Shown piece by piece: positions 1 to 8,885 of a stretch of DNA of 64,000 bases (the first letter of the stretch is position 1; every line of letters begins with the position of its first letter). Made by a program: the position numbers and the translations under genes. The stretch is from assembly GCF_020097815.1 (NCBI RefSeq), contig NZ_CP083663.1, forward strand, positions 2,356,001 through 2,420,000, written 5' to 3'. Below the pieces are notes generated by a model that saw nothing but the letters and a program-made list of their open reading frames with translations, was not told the DNA's origin and ran no database searches. Source of the stretch: Haloprofundus salinisoli. GTDB taxonomy: Archaea > Halobacteriota > Halobacteria > Halobacteriales > Haloferacaceae.

Positions 1-94
1 TCGAACAGCGCCGCGTTCGTTCACCGTACGCTCTCGATCGCTTCTCTCTTTTATCTCCCGTCGAGTGACTGCAATCGGAAAATCGAGTCGCTTC

Positions 95-1399
95 TCAGGT
101 CGTGTTCGGCGTCGACGCGGGGTCTTCGGCATCGACGGAGCGCTGCTTTCGGTCGTCGGCGAGTCGCCGCGAGGTCAGCACCGCCGACTGTAGCAGCGCG
201 CCGGCGGCGGGGACGGGGTCGTCCCACGCCGGGATGCTGTGCCGATAGCTCCCGAGGGCGCGTCCGAACGCGCCGAGCGAGCTGACGGGGCGGTCCGAGA
301 CGTTCTCGCCGAGCCACTTGAGGTCCTCGTAGAACAGCCGCTGCATCCGCTCGCCGGTGGGGTATTCGCCGTCGTGGCGGGGGGTCTCGCCGAGCAGTTG
401 TTGGAAGTGGAGCCACGGGAAGTCGACGCCGCAGGCGACGGCGAACGGTACCGATCCCCAGTACCGGCCGTTGACCTCGATGAGGTAGTACTCGCCGTCG
501 TCGGTCCGCATGAACTCGACCATCGCCGGTCCCGTCCACTCCAGCGCGCCGATGACCTCCTCGGCGTAGCGCTGCATCTTCTCGTCGTGCATCGACTCCA
601 GCACCGCGGAGTTGCCGCCCGAAGAGGGGTACGTTCGGACGCGCCGCTCCTGGAACTGTGCGAGCACCTCTCCTTCGTCGGCGAGAACGACCGTCGCCGT
701 CGTCTCGCCGGGGACGTACTCCTGAACGATGGGTTCGTGGCCCTTCAGGTGGCTGTTACGCCCGACGAGTACCTGATACGTCGAGATGAGCGCCGCCTCC
801 GTCTCGACGTAGTTCACGTCGTCGATCAGATCGGTGTGCGCCTGCCTGCCGTCGAGCACCGTCTTGCTGCGGTACTTGACGACCGCCGGAAGCGACATGC
901 CGTCGGCGAGGTCGACCACGTCGGTGTACTCTTCGCGCTGTCGGGTTTCCGGCGTCGGCACGTCGAGGTCGGCGGCGATATCGAAGAGCGCTCCTTTGTC
1001 GTACGCTTTGTCGAACGTCTCGGGGTCCTCGACGGCGACTTTCGCGCCCGTCTCCTCCAGTTCGGCTTTGTGGTGCGAACAGACGAGCGAACTCATATCC
1101 GACACCGGGATGACGGCGAAGACGTCGTTGGCCGCCAGATACGCCCGGAGATCGTCGACGAACCGTCGGTAGTCCGACGCCGGGTTCGGATAGACGTACC
1201 TGCTGTCGGCGTACCGCGAGACCATGCCGAGGCCCACCCGACTCGTTCCGCCGACGGTCACGTCGACGCCCCGGCGACCGAGAGAGCGCACGACGCGCAA
1301 CGCCGCCGGGCCGCCACCGTCCAACACCAGAACCTTCGGGGGGTCGGCATCTGTCTCTGGGGCGGTCGGTTGCGACTCAGGGTGATGCCGGTCTGGCAT
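95..1399 (-). CDS. ATP-grasp family carboxylate-amine ligase-like protein
   Basis: A 434-residue ATP-grasp enzyme. The N-terminal pre-ATP-grasp Rossmann region begins KVLVLDGGGPAALRVVRSL. The ATP-grasp core follows, with the ATP-binding lysine region (PAVVKYRSK) and the metal-binding end (AMVEFMRTDDGEYYLIEVNGRYWGS, split here as AMVEFMR and YLIEVNGRYWG) in which Glu and Asn coordinate Mg. The family joins a carboxylate to an amine through an acyl phosphate. The substrates cannot be read from the sequence. Haloarchaea carry many such genes near surface-glycan or metabolite loci. I chose the ATG at 1399 (MPDRHHPES) over the upstream ATG at 1453 because the extra 18 residues look like leader. 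The gene stands alone and diverges from birA across an AT-rich gap. Confidence 0.8.
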   Translation of the reverse strand: MPDRHHPESQPTAPETDADPPKVLVLDGGGPAALRVVRSLGRRGVDVTVGGTSRVGLGMVSRYADSRYVYPNPASDYRRFVDDLRAYLAANDVFAVIPVSDMSSLVCSHHKAELEETGAKVAVEDPETFDKAYDKGALFDIAADLDVPTPETRQREEYTDVVDLADGMSLPAVVKYRSKTVLDGRQAHTDLIDDVNYVETEAALISTYQVLVGRNSHLKGHEPIVQEYVPGETTATVVLADEGEVLAQFQERRVRTYPSSGGNSAVLESMHDEKMQRYAEEVIGALEWTGPAMVEFMRTDDGEYYLIEVNGRYWGSVPFAVACGVDFPWLHFQQLLGETPRHDGEYPTGERMQRLFYEDLKWLGENVSDRPVSSLGAFGRALGSYRHSIPAWDDPVPAAGALLQSAVLTSRRLADDRKQRSVDAEDPASTPNTT

Positions 1400-1628
1400 G
1401 TGGGATGGAACGTCGTCCAGGGTGAAAAAGCCAGTATGAGTGCATCTTGACATAGATATAAGTCTTCTGGTTGGATTTTTACATTAAAGATGACTGTATT
1501 TGTATTTGAACATAGAATTTATATATTATTTCCTTCTCGAACACGCTCGATACGGGCGTCGACGCCGAGACGACAGTCGACGACGCACGACCGCCGCGTT
1601 CATTGCGACTGCCCGCGGAGTCGCCGGC
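1400..1628. promoter_or_regulatory. AT-rich divergent promoter region
   Basis: This gap between the divergent ATP-grasp and birA genes is strongly AT-rich at 1480-1530. A TATA-like stretch at 1518-1528 (TTTATATATTA) lies about 100 bases before the birA start, which implies a leader of roughly 75 bases for birA unless another promoter is used. No other gene is visible. Confidence 0.45.
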
Positions 1629-2591
1629 ATGAGTGACACGCGGCGGGCGGTTCTGGACGCGCTGGCCGACGACGTCGTCTCCGGTCCGGCACTCGCCGAA
1701 GCGCTCGGTATCTCGCGGGCGGCGGTGTGGAAGCAGATAGAGGCGCTGCGGGCCGACGGGTTCGCCGTCGAGAGCACGGACGCCGGATACGAACTGGCGG
1801 ACGTACCAGAGTACGGCGCGTTGGCGGTCGAACTCGGCCTCGACGCGCCGGTAACCGTCGAGTACCACGGCCGGATTGGAAGCACGAACGACCGCGGCCG
1901 CGAACTCGCCGCCGAGGGCGCGGCGGACGTCGCCGTGCTGGCCGACGAACAGGTCGGCAGTCGCGGGCGACTCGACCGCGAGTGGACCGCGCCGAGCGGC
2001 GGTGTCTGGCTCTCTCTGGTGTTCCGGCCGTCGCGCCCCCCCGCACACGTCCCGCTGTTCACGCTCGCCGCCGCCGTTGCGACGACCAGGGCGGCGCGAG
2101 AGGCGGGCGTACCCGCCGAGATAAAGTGGCCGAACGACGTGCTCGTCCCCGTGGCCGACGACGCTGTCGAAGGTGACACGCTGGGTCGCGGCGGTCGAAA
2201 ACTCGTCGGCATCCTCACCGAGATGGAGGGCGAAGCCGACCGCGTCTCGTGGATAGTGGTCGGCATCGGCGTCAACGCCAACATCGACATAGAGACGCTG
2301 CCGGCGGGTGCGACGAGCATCCGTGAGGAGGCTGGCGACGTGAACCGACGGCTGTTCGTCCAGCGACTCCTCGAAGAGTTCTACGCGCTCCGCGACGACC
2401 CCGAGTCGGTACTTCCGGCGTGGCGCGAGTACAGCGCGACGCTGGGCCGGCGCGTTCGCATCGAGACGCCGGAGGGCGTCGTCGAGGGAGAGGCCGTCGA
2501 CGTGGTTCATCCGGGCGCGCTCGTCGTCGACACCGACGAGGGCGAGGTGACGGTCCACGCCGGCGACTGCGAGCACCTCCGCTCGGCGTAG
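1629..2591 (+). CDS. birA: Biotin-[acetyl-CoA carboxylase] ligase with N-terminal HTH
   Basis: A 320-residue bifunctional biotin protein ligase. Residues 1-60 form a winged helix (SGPALAEALGISRAAVWKQI). The catalytic BPL/LplA domain follows, with the biotin-binding sequence near STNDRGRELA, the GSRGRLDREW biotinyl-AMP loop and the KWPNDVLV motif. The C-terminal SH3-like domain (GRRVRIETPEGVVEGEAVDV) is present. The enzyme attaches biotin to carrier proteins such as acyl-CoA carboxylase subunits. The HTH suggests it also represses transcription, as in E. coli. The start at 1629 (MSDTRRAVLDAL) fits the family. The longer frame upstream is hydrophobic or basic leader and not protein-like. Confidence 0.93.
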   Translation: MSDTRRAVLDALADDVVSGPALAEALGISRAAVWKQIEALRADGFAVESTDAGYELADVPEYGALAVELGLDAPVTVEYHGRIGSTNDRGRELAAEGAADVAVLADEQVGSRGRLDREWTAPSGGVWLSLVFRPSRPPAHVPLFTLAAAVATTRAAREAGVPAEIKWPNDVLVPVADDAVEGDTLGRGGRKLVGILTEMEGEADRVSWIVVGIGVNANIDIETLPAGATSIREEAGDVNRRLFVQRLLEEFYALRDDPESVLPAWREYSATLGRRVRIETPEGVVEGEAVDVVHPGALVVDTDEGEVTVHAGDCEHLRSA

Positions 2592-2633
2592 ACCGGCACG
2601 ACCGGGCGTCTTCGACTCGGTCGATACTGCCGC

Positions 2634-3095
2634 TCAGGCGGGTTGCCCCGGCGGTTCGTCGGCGACGTGGACGGTCAGCACAGGCACGTTCGACCCGCGG
2701 ACGACCTTCTCGGCGACACTTCCGAGAAGGAGGCGGTCGATACCGCCGCGGCCGTGCGTCCCCATCACGATGAGGTCGCAGCCCTCGCGCTCGGCGTAGC
2801 TGACGATCTCGCGGCTCGGCGAGCCGTCGACGACGGCGGCTTCGACCGGGACGCCGCGCTCGGCGGCGATTCGGCGGACCTCCTCGACGGCGACTTCGGC
2901 GTCGGCGCGGAGCATCTCGTCGATGCCGTCCCACGACGACTCCATGGGCAGGCCCGCGTAGCTCGCGGTATTGACCACGTAGATGGCGTGTATCGTCGCG
3001 CCGTGCGCCTCGGCGAGCTCGACGGCGTGGCCGACCGCCCGCTCGACGCCGTCGGAGCCGTCGGTCGGAACGAGAATCCGGTCGTACATACCCAT
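2634..3095 (-). CDS. Universal stress protein, UspA family
   Basis: A 153-residue single-domain Usp. It opens with the hallmark YDRILVPTDGSDG and ends with the nucleotide-binding signature GTHGRGGIDRLLLGSVAEKV, which matches G-2x-G-9x-G(S/T), so an ATP-binding UspA fold is expected. Haloarchaea have many Usp paralogues, and their individual roles are mostly unknown. I use the ATG at 3095 (MGMYDRIL); 3089 is also possible. The gene converges on birA with about 40 bases between the ends. Confidence 0.88.
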   Translation of the reverse strand: MGMYDRILVPTDGSDGVERAVGHAVELAEAHGATIHAIYVVNTASYAGLPMESSWDGIDEMLRADAEVAVEEVRRIAAERGVPVEAAVVDGSPSREIVSYAEREGCDLIVMGTHGRGGIDRLLLGSVAEKVVRGSNVPVLTVHVADEPPGQPA

Positions 3096-3158
3096 GCGAT
3101 ATCGTACCAAGCTACTGTCGGAGGGTTAATAACTGTTCGCGCGACGAGAGTCGCCACC

Positions 3159-4172
3159 TCACAGAACAACGCGTTCGACGTCCGAGACGCCCGCGCGACG
3201 GGCGGCGGCGCGGACGGGGTCGCGGACGCCCGAGAGGTTGTCGGAGTCGCCGTCGAGGACGAGCAGTTTCGCGTCGCGGCCCTCTTCGACGAGTCCGCAG
3301 TTCAGACCGGCGATCTCCGCGCCGTTGACCGTCGCCATCCGCAGCACTTCGACGGCGGAGACGTCGGCGAGTTTGGCGGCGAACTCCATCTCGCGGAACA
3401 TCGACGGGCTGTTGAGCATCACGTTGTCGGTGCCGAGCGCCACCGTCGTCCGGTCGGCGAGTTCCCGGATGGGCGGCACGCCGACGTTCGTGACGAGGTT
3501 CGAGCGCGGACAGACCACGATAGGCACTTCCCGGTCGGCCACGCGTTCGAGGTGCAGCGATTCGGGGTGGACCATGTGGACGAGGAAATCCGGGTCGAGG
3601 TCGAGCGCCGGGTTGATGTCGTCGGGGTCGCGCTCGCCCGCGTGGATGCCGAACAGCTTCCCGGCTTCGTGGGTCGCGTTGCGGACGCTCCCGAACTCGC
3701 CGTCGCGCGCACCGCTGGCGCCGAACCCGTCCGCGATCTCCATCGCGTCGGCCGTCTCGCGGCCGAGGATGACCGGCCGGAGGTCGACGTCCGCCGCGGC
3801 GGCGCGAATCGCGTCGACGCCCTCGCGGCCGCCCTCGCGGAACTCGATGCAGGCGGCGGTGCCGCCCGACTGCATGTACCGAAGCGACCGCCGCATCGCG
3901 GTGATCTTCTCGGACTGACTCGCCGCCCGGAGCAGGCGGTGTTTGAGGCCGTCCGGCGGGGCGACGAGTTCGTCGAGGCTCAGCCCGCCGCCGGCCTCCT
4001 TCGCTATCGAGTCGCCGATGTGCGTGTGCGCGTTGACGAACGCGGGGAGGATTATCGACGTGGAGTCCGTCGATGTCTCTTCTATCGCCCGTATCATGCC
4101 GTCCTCGACGACGACCCGTCCCTCGACCGGTTCGAACTCCCGGCCGACGAGGACGGTACCCTCCAGTTCCAT
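3159..4172 (-). CDS. Amidohydrolase family protein
   Basis: A 337-residue metal-dependent amidohydrolase. The N-terminal composite beta domain is followed by the metal motif FVNAHTHIGD (HxH). Later ligands are GIHAGE, MVHPESLHLERV and the terminal aspartate in VALGTDNVML. These residues are those of the cytosine deaminase/SAH deaminase/MtaD-like branch (COG0402). The substrate is probably a purine, pyrimidine or guanidino-type amide, but I cannot choose between them. The start at 4172 (MELEGTVLVG) is preferred, since residues read upstream are arginine-rich shadow of the next gene's spacer. Confidence 0.82.
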   Translation of the reverse strand: MELEGTVLVGREFEPVEGRVVVEDGMIRAIEETSTDSTSIILPAFVNAHTHIGDSIAKEAGGGLSLDELVAPPDGLKHRLLRAASQSEKITAMRRSLRYMQSGGTAACIEFREGGREGVDAIRAAAADVDLRPVILGRETADAMEIADGFGASGARDGEFGSVRNATHEAGKLFGIHAGERDPDDINPALDLDPDFLVHMVHPESLHLERVADREVPIVVCPRSNLVTNVGVPPIRELADRTTVALGTDNVMLNSPSMFREMEFAAKLADVSAVEVLRMATVNGAEIAGLNCGLVEEGRDAKLLVLDGDSDNLSGVRDPVRAAARRAGVSDVERVVL

Positions 4173-4252
4173 CGTCTGACTCGAGACGGTGCCGCGGCTT
4201 GAAACCCTCGTTCCGGTGTGCGGTCCGCGCGACCGGTCGGTGGCGTCGGGCG

Positions 4253-5476
4253 TCAGTCGAACTGGTCGAGCGTCGTCGCCTCGCCGGCGCGCACGTCGTT
4301 GACGAGCGCACCGTCGATGTCGAGGCCGAGTTCGTCGGCGGCGGCGCGGCCGACCGTCTCCGCGACGTCGGCCGGCGCGTAGACGCCGAGCCGCCACTGA
4401 TTCTTCTGGGCGGTTCGCAGCGCGTTGACCAGCGGCGACTGCCGACCCAACTGTCGGATGTCGCCGTTGACGACGACCCGACTCGTCGACTCTCTCATCG
4501 ACGGCTTCGCTGGCACGTCGACGACGACGTGTTCGGGCTCGACGCCGGCGGTGTCGGCGACGCTCGCCTCGACCTCGCGGATCTCCTCGTGGGGCGCTTC
4601 CAGAACGGACTCCGGAACGTCGGAGATCTCGGCCCAGACGCCGCGTTTGTACAGGTCGCGCGCGTCGAGGCGGCGGGCGAAGCCGGCGGTTCCGTCGATG
4701 TTCCGAAGCGCGACGAGCAAGTCGTGATCGTCCATCCGCCGCAGTCTGTCGGCGGTGCAGTCCGTGTCGGCGAGGAGGTGTTCGGCGGCGCGGCGCAGCA
4801 TCGCCTTCGAGATTCGCGCGACCGGATGCTGGTAGACGGTCGGGTTCATCAGCGCGCGGGCGACCAGCAGGCTCTCGGCGGTCTGGACGTTCCCCTCCGC
4901 GAGCACCAGCTCGCCGTCGACGAACGTGAGTTCGCGCACGAGGCGCTCGTGGTCGATGGTGCCGTAGGGGACGCCGGTGTGATGGGCGTCGCGCACGAGG
5001 TAGTCCATCCGGTCGACGTCTAACTCCCCGGAGACGACCTGCCCGTACTTCCCCTCGCCGCGGACGAGTCCGGCGACGCGCGCGGGATCGAGGTCGTGGT
5101 CCCGGAGCACCTCGCCGACGGTGCCCTCGGCGAGCAGTTCGTCGACGTCGTCGTGGTACTTGCCGGTGTGGCGGTGCGTCAGCGCCTCGACGTTGTGGCT
5201 GAACGGACCGTGGCCCACGTCGTGGAGGAGTGCGGCGGCGCGGACGCGTTCGGCGTTGACGCCCTCGACGCCGAGGTGGTCGAGCGCGCGGGAGGCGAGG
5301 TGGTAGACGCCGAGGCTGTGTTCGAAGCGCGTGTGGTTCGCCGACGGGTAGACGAACTGGACCGTGCCGAGTTGCTTGATGTGCCGGAGTCGCTGGACCT
5401 CCGGCGTATCCAACAGCGCCGCGGCGACGCCGTCGACCTCGATGTGGTCGTGGACGCTGTCTTTGATGGTGATCAT
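4253..5476 (-). CDS. HD-domain phosphohydrolase, copy 1
   Basis: A 407-residue COG1078-type HD protein, the family that includes dNTPase-like enzymes. The first His motif is NHTRFEHSLGVYHLASRAL, the HD doublet is ALLHDVGHGPFSHNVE, and a later Asp lies in the ELDVDRMDYLVRDAHHTG motif. These residues hold the di-metal centre that hydrolyses phosphate esters. The exact substrate is not shown. The start at 5476 (MITIKDSVHDHI) matches that of the adjacent paralogue. The two genes are tandem on the minus strand and come from a local duplication. Confidence 0.88.
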   Translation of the reverse strand: MITIKDSVHDHIEVDGVAAALLDTPEVQRLRHIKQLGTVQFVYPSANHTRFEHSLGVYHLASRALDHLGVEGVNAERVRAAALLHDVGHGPFSHNVEALTHRHTGKYHDDVDELLAEGTVGEVLRDHDLDPARVAGLVRGEGKYGQVVSGELDVDRMDYLVRDAHHTGVPYGTIDHERLVRELTFVDGELVLAEGNVQTAESLLVARALMNPTVYQHPVARISKAMLRRAAEHLLADTDCTADRLRRMDDHDLLVALRNIDGTAGFARRLDARDLYKRGVWAEISDVPESVLEAPHEEIREVEASVADTAGVEPEHVVVDVPAKPSMRESTSRVVVNGDIRQLGRQSPLVNALRTAQKNQWRLGVYAPADVAETVGRAAADELGLDIDGALVNDVRAGEATTLDQFD

Positions 5477-5621
5477 TGGTGGGCGATTCGGCGTCACCGG
5501 ATAAAAACCGTCGGAGGGTCGCGTCTTCCCGTTCTCGTCTCTCCGTCCGTCTGAGCCCGTCTCACCTCTGTCCGGGCCCATCTCACACGGGGACACCGAC
5601 CGGGGACTGAGGTGGTCGGAC

Positions 5622-5697
5622 GCTCGCTCTTCGCTCGCTCACTTTTCGCCTGCTCGCTCTTCGCTCACTCACTTTTCGCCTGCTCGCTCTTCGCCGC
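5622..5697. repeat. Tandem 30-base repeat between the HD-domain paralogues
   Basis: Two complete 30-base units (5622-5651 and 5652-5681) differ by one base, and a partial third copy (5682-5697) runs into the stop codon of the second HD gene. The core is GCTCGCTCTTCGCTCRCTC followed by ACTTTTCGCCT. It is read directly from the sequence. It may be a slippage or duplication product in the spacer between two duplicated genes. Confidence 0.85.
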
Positions 5698-6855
5698 TCA
5701 GTCGTCGACGCCGAGTATCTTCGTCGCCGCGTCGCCGACGGCGTCTACGCACTCGTCCGGCGCGTAGACGCCGAGTCGCCACTGCGCCCTCTCGGTGTTT
5801 CTCAGCGCGCCGACGAGTTCGGACGCCTCCTCCAGTCGTCGGACGGTGTCGTCGACGACGACGCGCGACGCCGACTCCTTGAGCGTCGGTCGGCGCGGTA
5901 CGTCGACGATGACCGCCGCCGAATCGACGCCCGCGACGTCGGCGATGTCGCGCTCGGCGGCGCGAACGTCGTCGTGGTCGAGTTCCGACACCCAGGCGGG
6001 AACCTCCCAGAGTCCGGCCCAGACGCCGCGTTTGTACAGGTCGCGGCGCTCGATTCGCCGCCCGAGTTCCGGCACCGATTCGCCGAGTTCGACGAGCAGG
6101 TCGTGGTCGGCCATCCGGCGGAACGTCTGGACGCCGAGTTCCGTTTCGTCGAGCAGGCGCTCGGACGCACGGTCCAACATTGCGCCGGCGATGCGCGAGA
6201 CGTGGTGGCGGTAGACGACGCCGTTCATCAGACTGCGCGCGAGAAGCATGCTCTCGGCGGTCTGGACGTTTCCGGACGCGAGAACGAGGCGACCGTCGCG
6301 CAGTCGAAGCGCGCGGACGAGGCGGCCGTGGTCGATGGTGCCGTAGGGGACGCCCGAGTGGTGGGCGTCGCGCACGAGGTAGTCCATCCGGTCGACGTCC
6401 AACTCCCCGGAGACGAGTTGGCCCAGCTCGCCCTCGCCGCGGACGAGTTCGGCGACCCGAGCCGGGTGGAGGCCGTGGTCCCGGAGCACCTCGCCGGCGG
6501 CCGACGAGGCGAGCAGGTTACCGATCTCGTCGTGGTGCTCGCCGGTCCGGCGCATGATGACCTCCTCGGTCTGGTGGCCGTAGGGGCCGTGGCCGATGTC
6601 GTGCAGCAGCGCGGCGGCGCGGACGTGCGCGGCCCGGTCGTCGTCGACGCCGAGGTGGTCGAGCGCGCGGGAGGCGAGGTGATAAACGCCGAGGCTGTGT
6701 TCGAAGCGCGTGTGGTTCGCCGACGGGTAGACGAGTCGGACGGTGGAGAGCTGTTTGATGTGGCGGAGTCGCTGGAGTTCGGGCGTGTCGAGGAGGGCGC
6801 GTGCGACGGGGTCCACGGGGATGTAGTCGTGGACGCTGTCCTTGATGGCGTTCAT
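5698..6855 (-). CDS. HD-domain phosphohydrolase, copy 2
   Basis: A 385-residue paralogue of the preceding gene. It keeps every catalytic element: NHTRFEHSLGVYHLASRAL, ALLHDIGHGPYGHQTE and ELDVDRMDYLVRDAHHSG. The C-terminal part, RRPTLKESASRVVVDDTVR through WRLGVYAPDECV, is also shared with copy 1. The start at 6855 (MNAIKDSVHDYI) aligns with copy 1. Amino-acid differences are spread over the whole length, so the duplication is old. Both copies appear functional. They may differ in nucleotide preference or regulation, which the sequence does not show. Confidence 0.88.
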   Translation of the reverse strand: MNAIKDSVHDYIPVDPVARALLDTPELQRLRHIKQLSTVRLVYPSANHTRFEHSLGVYHLASRALDHLGVDDDRAAHVRAAALLHDIGHGPYGHQTEEVIMRRTGEHHDEIGNLLASSAAGEVLRDHGLHPARVAELVRGEGELGQLVSGELDVDRMDYLVRDAHHSGVPYGTIDHGRLVRALRLRDGRLVLASGNVQTAESMLLARSLMNGVVYRHHVSRIAGAMLDRASERLLDETELGVQTFRRMADHDLLVELGESVPELGRRIERRDLYKRGVWAGLWEVPAWVSELDHDDVRAAERDIADVAGVDSAAVIVDVPRRPTLKESASRVVVDDTVRRLEEASELVGALRNTERAQWRLGVYAPDECVDAVGDAATKILGVDD

Positions 6856-7075
6856 GGCACCCAACTTCGCAATCGGGGAACAAATAGCCGGCTCACTCGG
6901 CGTCGAGCGCTCGACCACCCCGGCATCGGGCACCGCTCACTTGGCGTCGGAACCCGTTCACTCGGTATCGGGGGTCCTCGCCCGTCTCCCGTCGAGGTGC
7001 GGCGCGGTGTGCGGCCGCGCGAGCGCGTCGCCGTGAAGGCCAGATACAAATCGCTGCCCGGTCAACCTCCCGCAA

Positions 7076-8071
7076 ATGGTCACCTTTCTCGCCGGGGGGA
7101 CGGGCACCCCGAAGTTGCTCGACGGCCTCGACGGGTCGACGTTCGACCCTGCGGAGGCGACAGTCGTCGGCAACACCGGCGACGACGTGGAACTCGGCGG
7201 CGTGCTCGTCTGCCCGGACCTCGACACCGTCTTGTTCGACGGCGGCGGCGTCCTCGACCGCGAACGCTGGTGGGGCATCGACGGCGACACCACCGAGACC
7301 CACGAGGAGCTGCACCGCCTCGCCGACGCCGCCGGCCTCGGCGGTGGCCCTCGCTACCTCCCCGAGGACGCCCAGACGGAGGGGAGGAGAATCGCCCGCT
7401 GGCGACGCTTCTCGGGCGTCGCGGAGTTCATGGAACTCGGCGACAGAGACCGCGCGGTCCACGTGACGCGGACGAGTCTCCTCGACGAAGGCCACAGCCT
7501 CACCGAGGTCACTCGGACACTGGCCGACGCGTTCGACCTCGACGTGACGCTTCTCCCGATGTCGGACGACCCCGTCGCCTCCGTCGTCCACACCGACGAG
7601 GGACCGATGCACTTCCAGGAGTACTGGGTGGGCCGCCGCGCCGACCCCGCGGTCCGCGACGTGGCGTTCCGCGGGGCCGACGACGCCGAGCCGACCGACG
7701 CGGTGCTCGAAGCGCTCGACTCTCCAGTCGTCGTCGGTCCCTCCAACCCGGTCACGAGTATCGGGCCGATGCTCGCGGTCCCCGGCATCCGGGAGGCGCT
7801 CGACGCGACGCCGGTGGTCGCCGTCTCGCCGTTCGTCGAGGACACGGTGTTCTCCGGGCCGGCCGCCGAACTGATGCGCGGCGTCGGCTACGAGGCCAGC
7901 ACCGCGGGCGTCGCCGAGGCGTACCCGTTCGCCGACGCGTTCGTCCTCGACGACGAGGACGGGACGCGACTCGACCGACCGGTCGTCAGAACCGATACGA
8001 GACTCGACGGTCCCGACGACGCTGCGCGCGTGATGGGTGCTGTCGAGGACGCGCTGGAGGCGGTCTCGTGA
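7076..8071 (+). CDS. cofD: 2-phospho-L-lactate transferase (coenzyme F420 biosynthesis)
   Basis: A 331-residue CofD. The N-terminal [17 protein letters not shown] and [13 protein letters not shown] motifs bind the lactyl (or enolpyruvyl) diphospho-guanosine, and [18 protein letters not shown] carries the metal site. The enzyme transfers phospholactate (or phosphoenolpyruvate) to the deazaflavin Fo to form F420-0. Haloarchaea contain F420. It is the first gene of a tightly packed four-gene run (cofD, TIM-barrel protein, CitG-like, DUF447). The next start lies 26 bases after the stop, which suggests co-transcription. Confidence 0.94.
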   Translation: MVTFLAGGTGTPKLLDGLDGSTFDPAEATVVGNTGDDVELGGVLVCPDLDTVLFDGGGVLDRERWWGIDGDTTETHEELHRLADAAGLGGGPRYLPEDAQTEGRRIARWRRFSGVAEFMELGDRDRAVHVTRTSLLDEGHSLTEVTRTLADAFDLDVTLLPMSDDPVASVVHTDEGPMHFQEYWVGRRADPAVRDVAFRGADDAEPTDAVLEALDSPVVVGPSNPVTSIGPMLAVPGIREALDATPVVAVSPFVEDTVFSGPAAELMRGVGYEASTAGVAEAYPFADAFVLDDEDGTRLDRPVVRTDTRLDGPDDAARVMGAVEDALEAVS

Positions 8072-8096
8072 GCGCTCGCCGTCGAGGTGTTCCGGC

Positions 8097-8885
8097 GTGA
8101 ATCGAGTACGCCTCGCCGCCGCGAGTCTGAGCGGTGAGTCCGATTCACAGTGGGCCGAAACGGCCGCCCCGTACGTCGACGCGGCGTTTCTCGGCGGCGT
8201 CGCGTTAGACGACGCCTCGCGTGAGGCGGCGCGGGAACTCGCCGCTCGCGGACGCACGGAATTCCTTCCAGAAGACCCGCTGGCGTTCGTCGACGCCGAG
8301 CTCGGGAGGCTGGTCGACGCGCCCCTCCGAGTCGGCGTCAACGTGCGCAGTGCGACCGTCTCGCCGATTCGTTCGGCGGGTGTCGTCTGCGCCGACCACG
8401 ACGCGATACTCGAAATCAACGCTCACTGCCGGCAGGACGAACTCTGCGCGGTGGGTTGCGGCGAGGCGTTACTGTCCGACACCGACCGCCTCTGCCGACA
8501 CGTCGCCGCCGCCGCCGATATCGGTGCGACCGTGAGCGTCAAAGTCCGAACGGAGGTTCCGGGGGTCGACCTCCCGGAGACGGCGCGACGCGTCGCCGAC
8601 GCGGGCGCGACGATGCTCCACGTCGACGCGATGGACTCCGAGCACGTCGTCGGCGACGTCGCCGCGGCCGTCGGAGACGACCTCTACCTCGTCGCCAACA
8701 ACGGCGTCCGCGATGCCGCCAGCGTCGGCGAGTACGTCGAGTACGGGGCGGACGCGGTGAGCGTCGGGCGGCCGAGCGACGACCCCCGCGTTCTGAAACG
8801 GGTCCGCGCCGCCGTCGACGAGTGGTTCGGGGCGGACGGAGCCGACGAACCCGACGGGTCCGACGAACCGGAGGTGTCGGCGTGA
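8097..8885 (+). CDS. Dihydrouridine-synthase-like TIM-barrel flavoprotein
   Basis: A 262-residue protein with a GTG start at 8097. It resembles the tRNA-dihydrouridine synthase/dihydroorotate-dehydrogenase-type FMN barrel: ILEINAHCRQDELCAVGCGE in the middle, then VSVKVRTEV, ATMLHVDAMD, YLVANNGVRD and the phosphate-binding end GADAVSVGRPS. The usual Dus NxGCP motif is replaced by NAHCRQ...VGCGEAL, which I associate with an archaeal subfamily of unproven function. True tRNA modification is therefore uncertain. Its stop overlaps the start of the CitG-like gene, so the two are translationally coupled. Its place between cofD and citG points to a cofactor-related role. Confidence 0.75.
   Translation: MNRVRLAAASLSGESDSQWAETAAPYVDAAFLGGVALDDASREAARELAARGRTEFLPEDPLAFVDAELGRLVDAPLRVGVNVRSATVSPIRSAGVVCADHDAILEINAHCRQDELCAVGCGEALLSDTDRLCRHVAAAADIGATVSVKVRTEVPGVDLPETARRVADAGATMLHVDAMDSEHVVGDVAAAVGDDLYLVANNGVRDAASVGEYVEYGADAVSVGRPSDDPRVLKRVRAAVDEWFGADGADEPDGSDEPEVSA

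Noticed and set aside
239-1450. Long open frame opposite the ATP-grasp gene
   Set aside because: It is the antisense shadow of a real acidic gene; high GC keeps other frames open and its translation has no domain.
2643-4202. 519-codon frame on the plus strand
   Set aside because: It spans the Usp gene, the gap and the amidohydrolase in antisense; the real genes on the minus strand explain the region.
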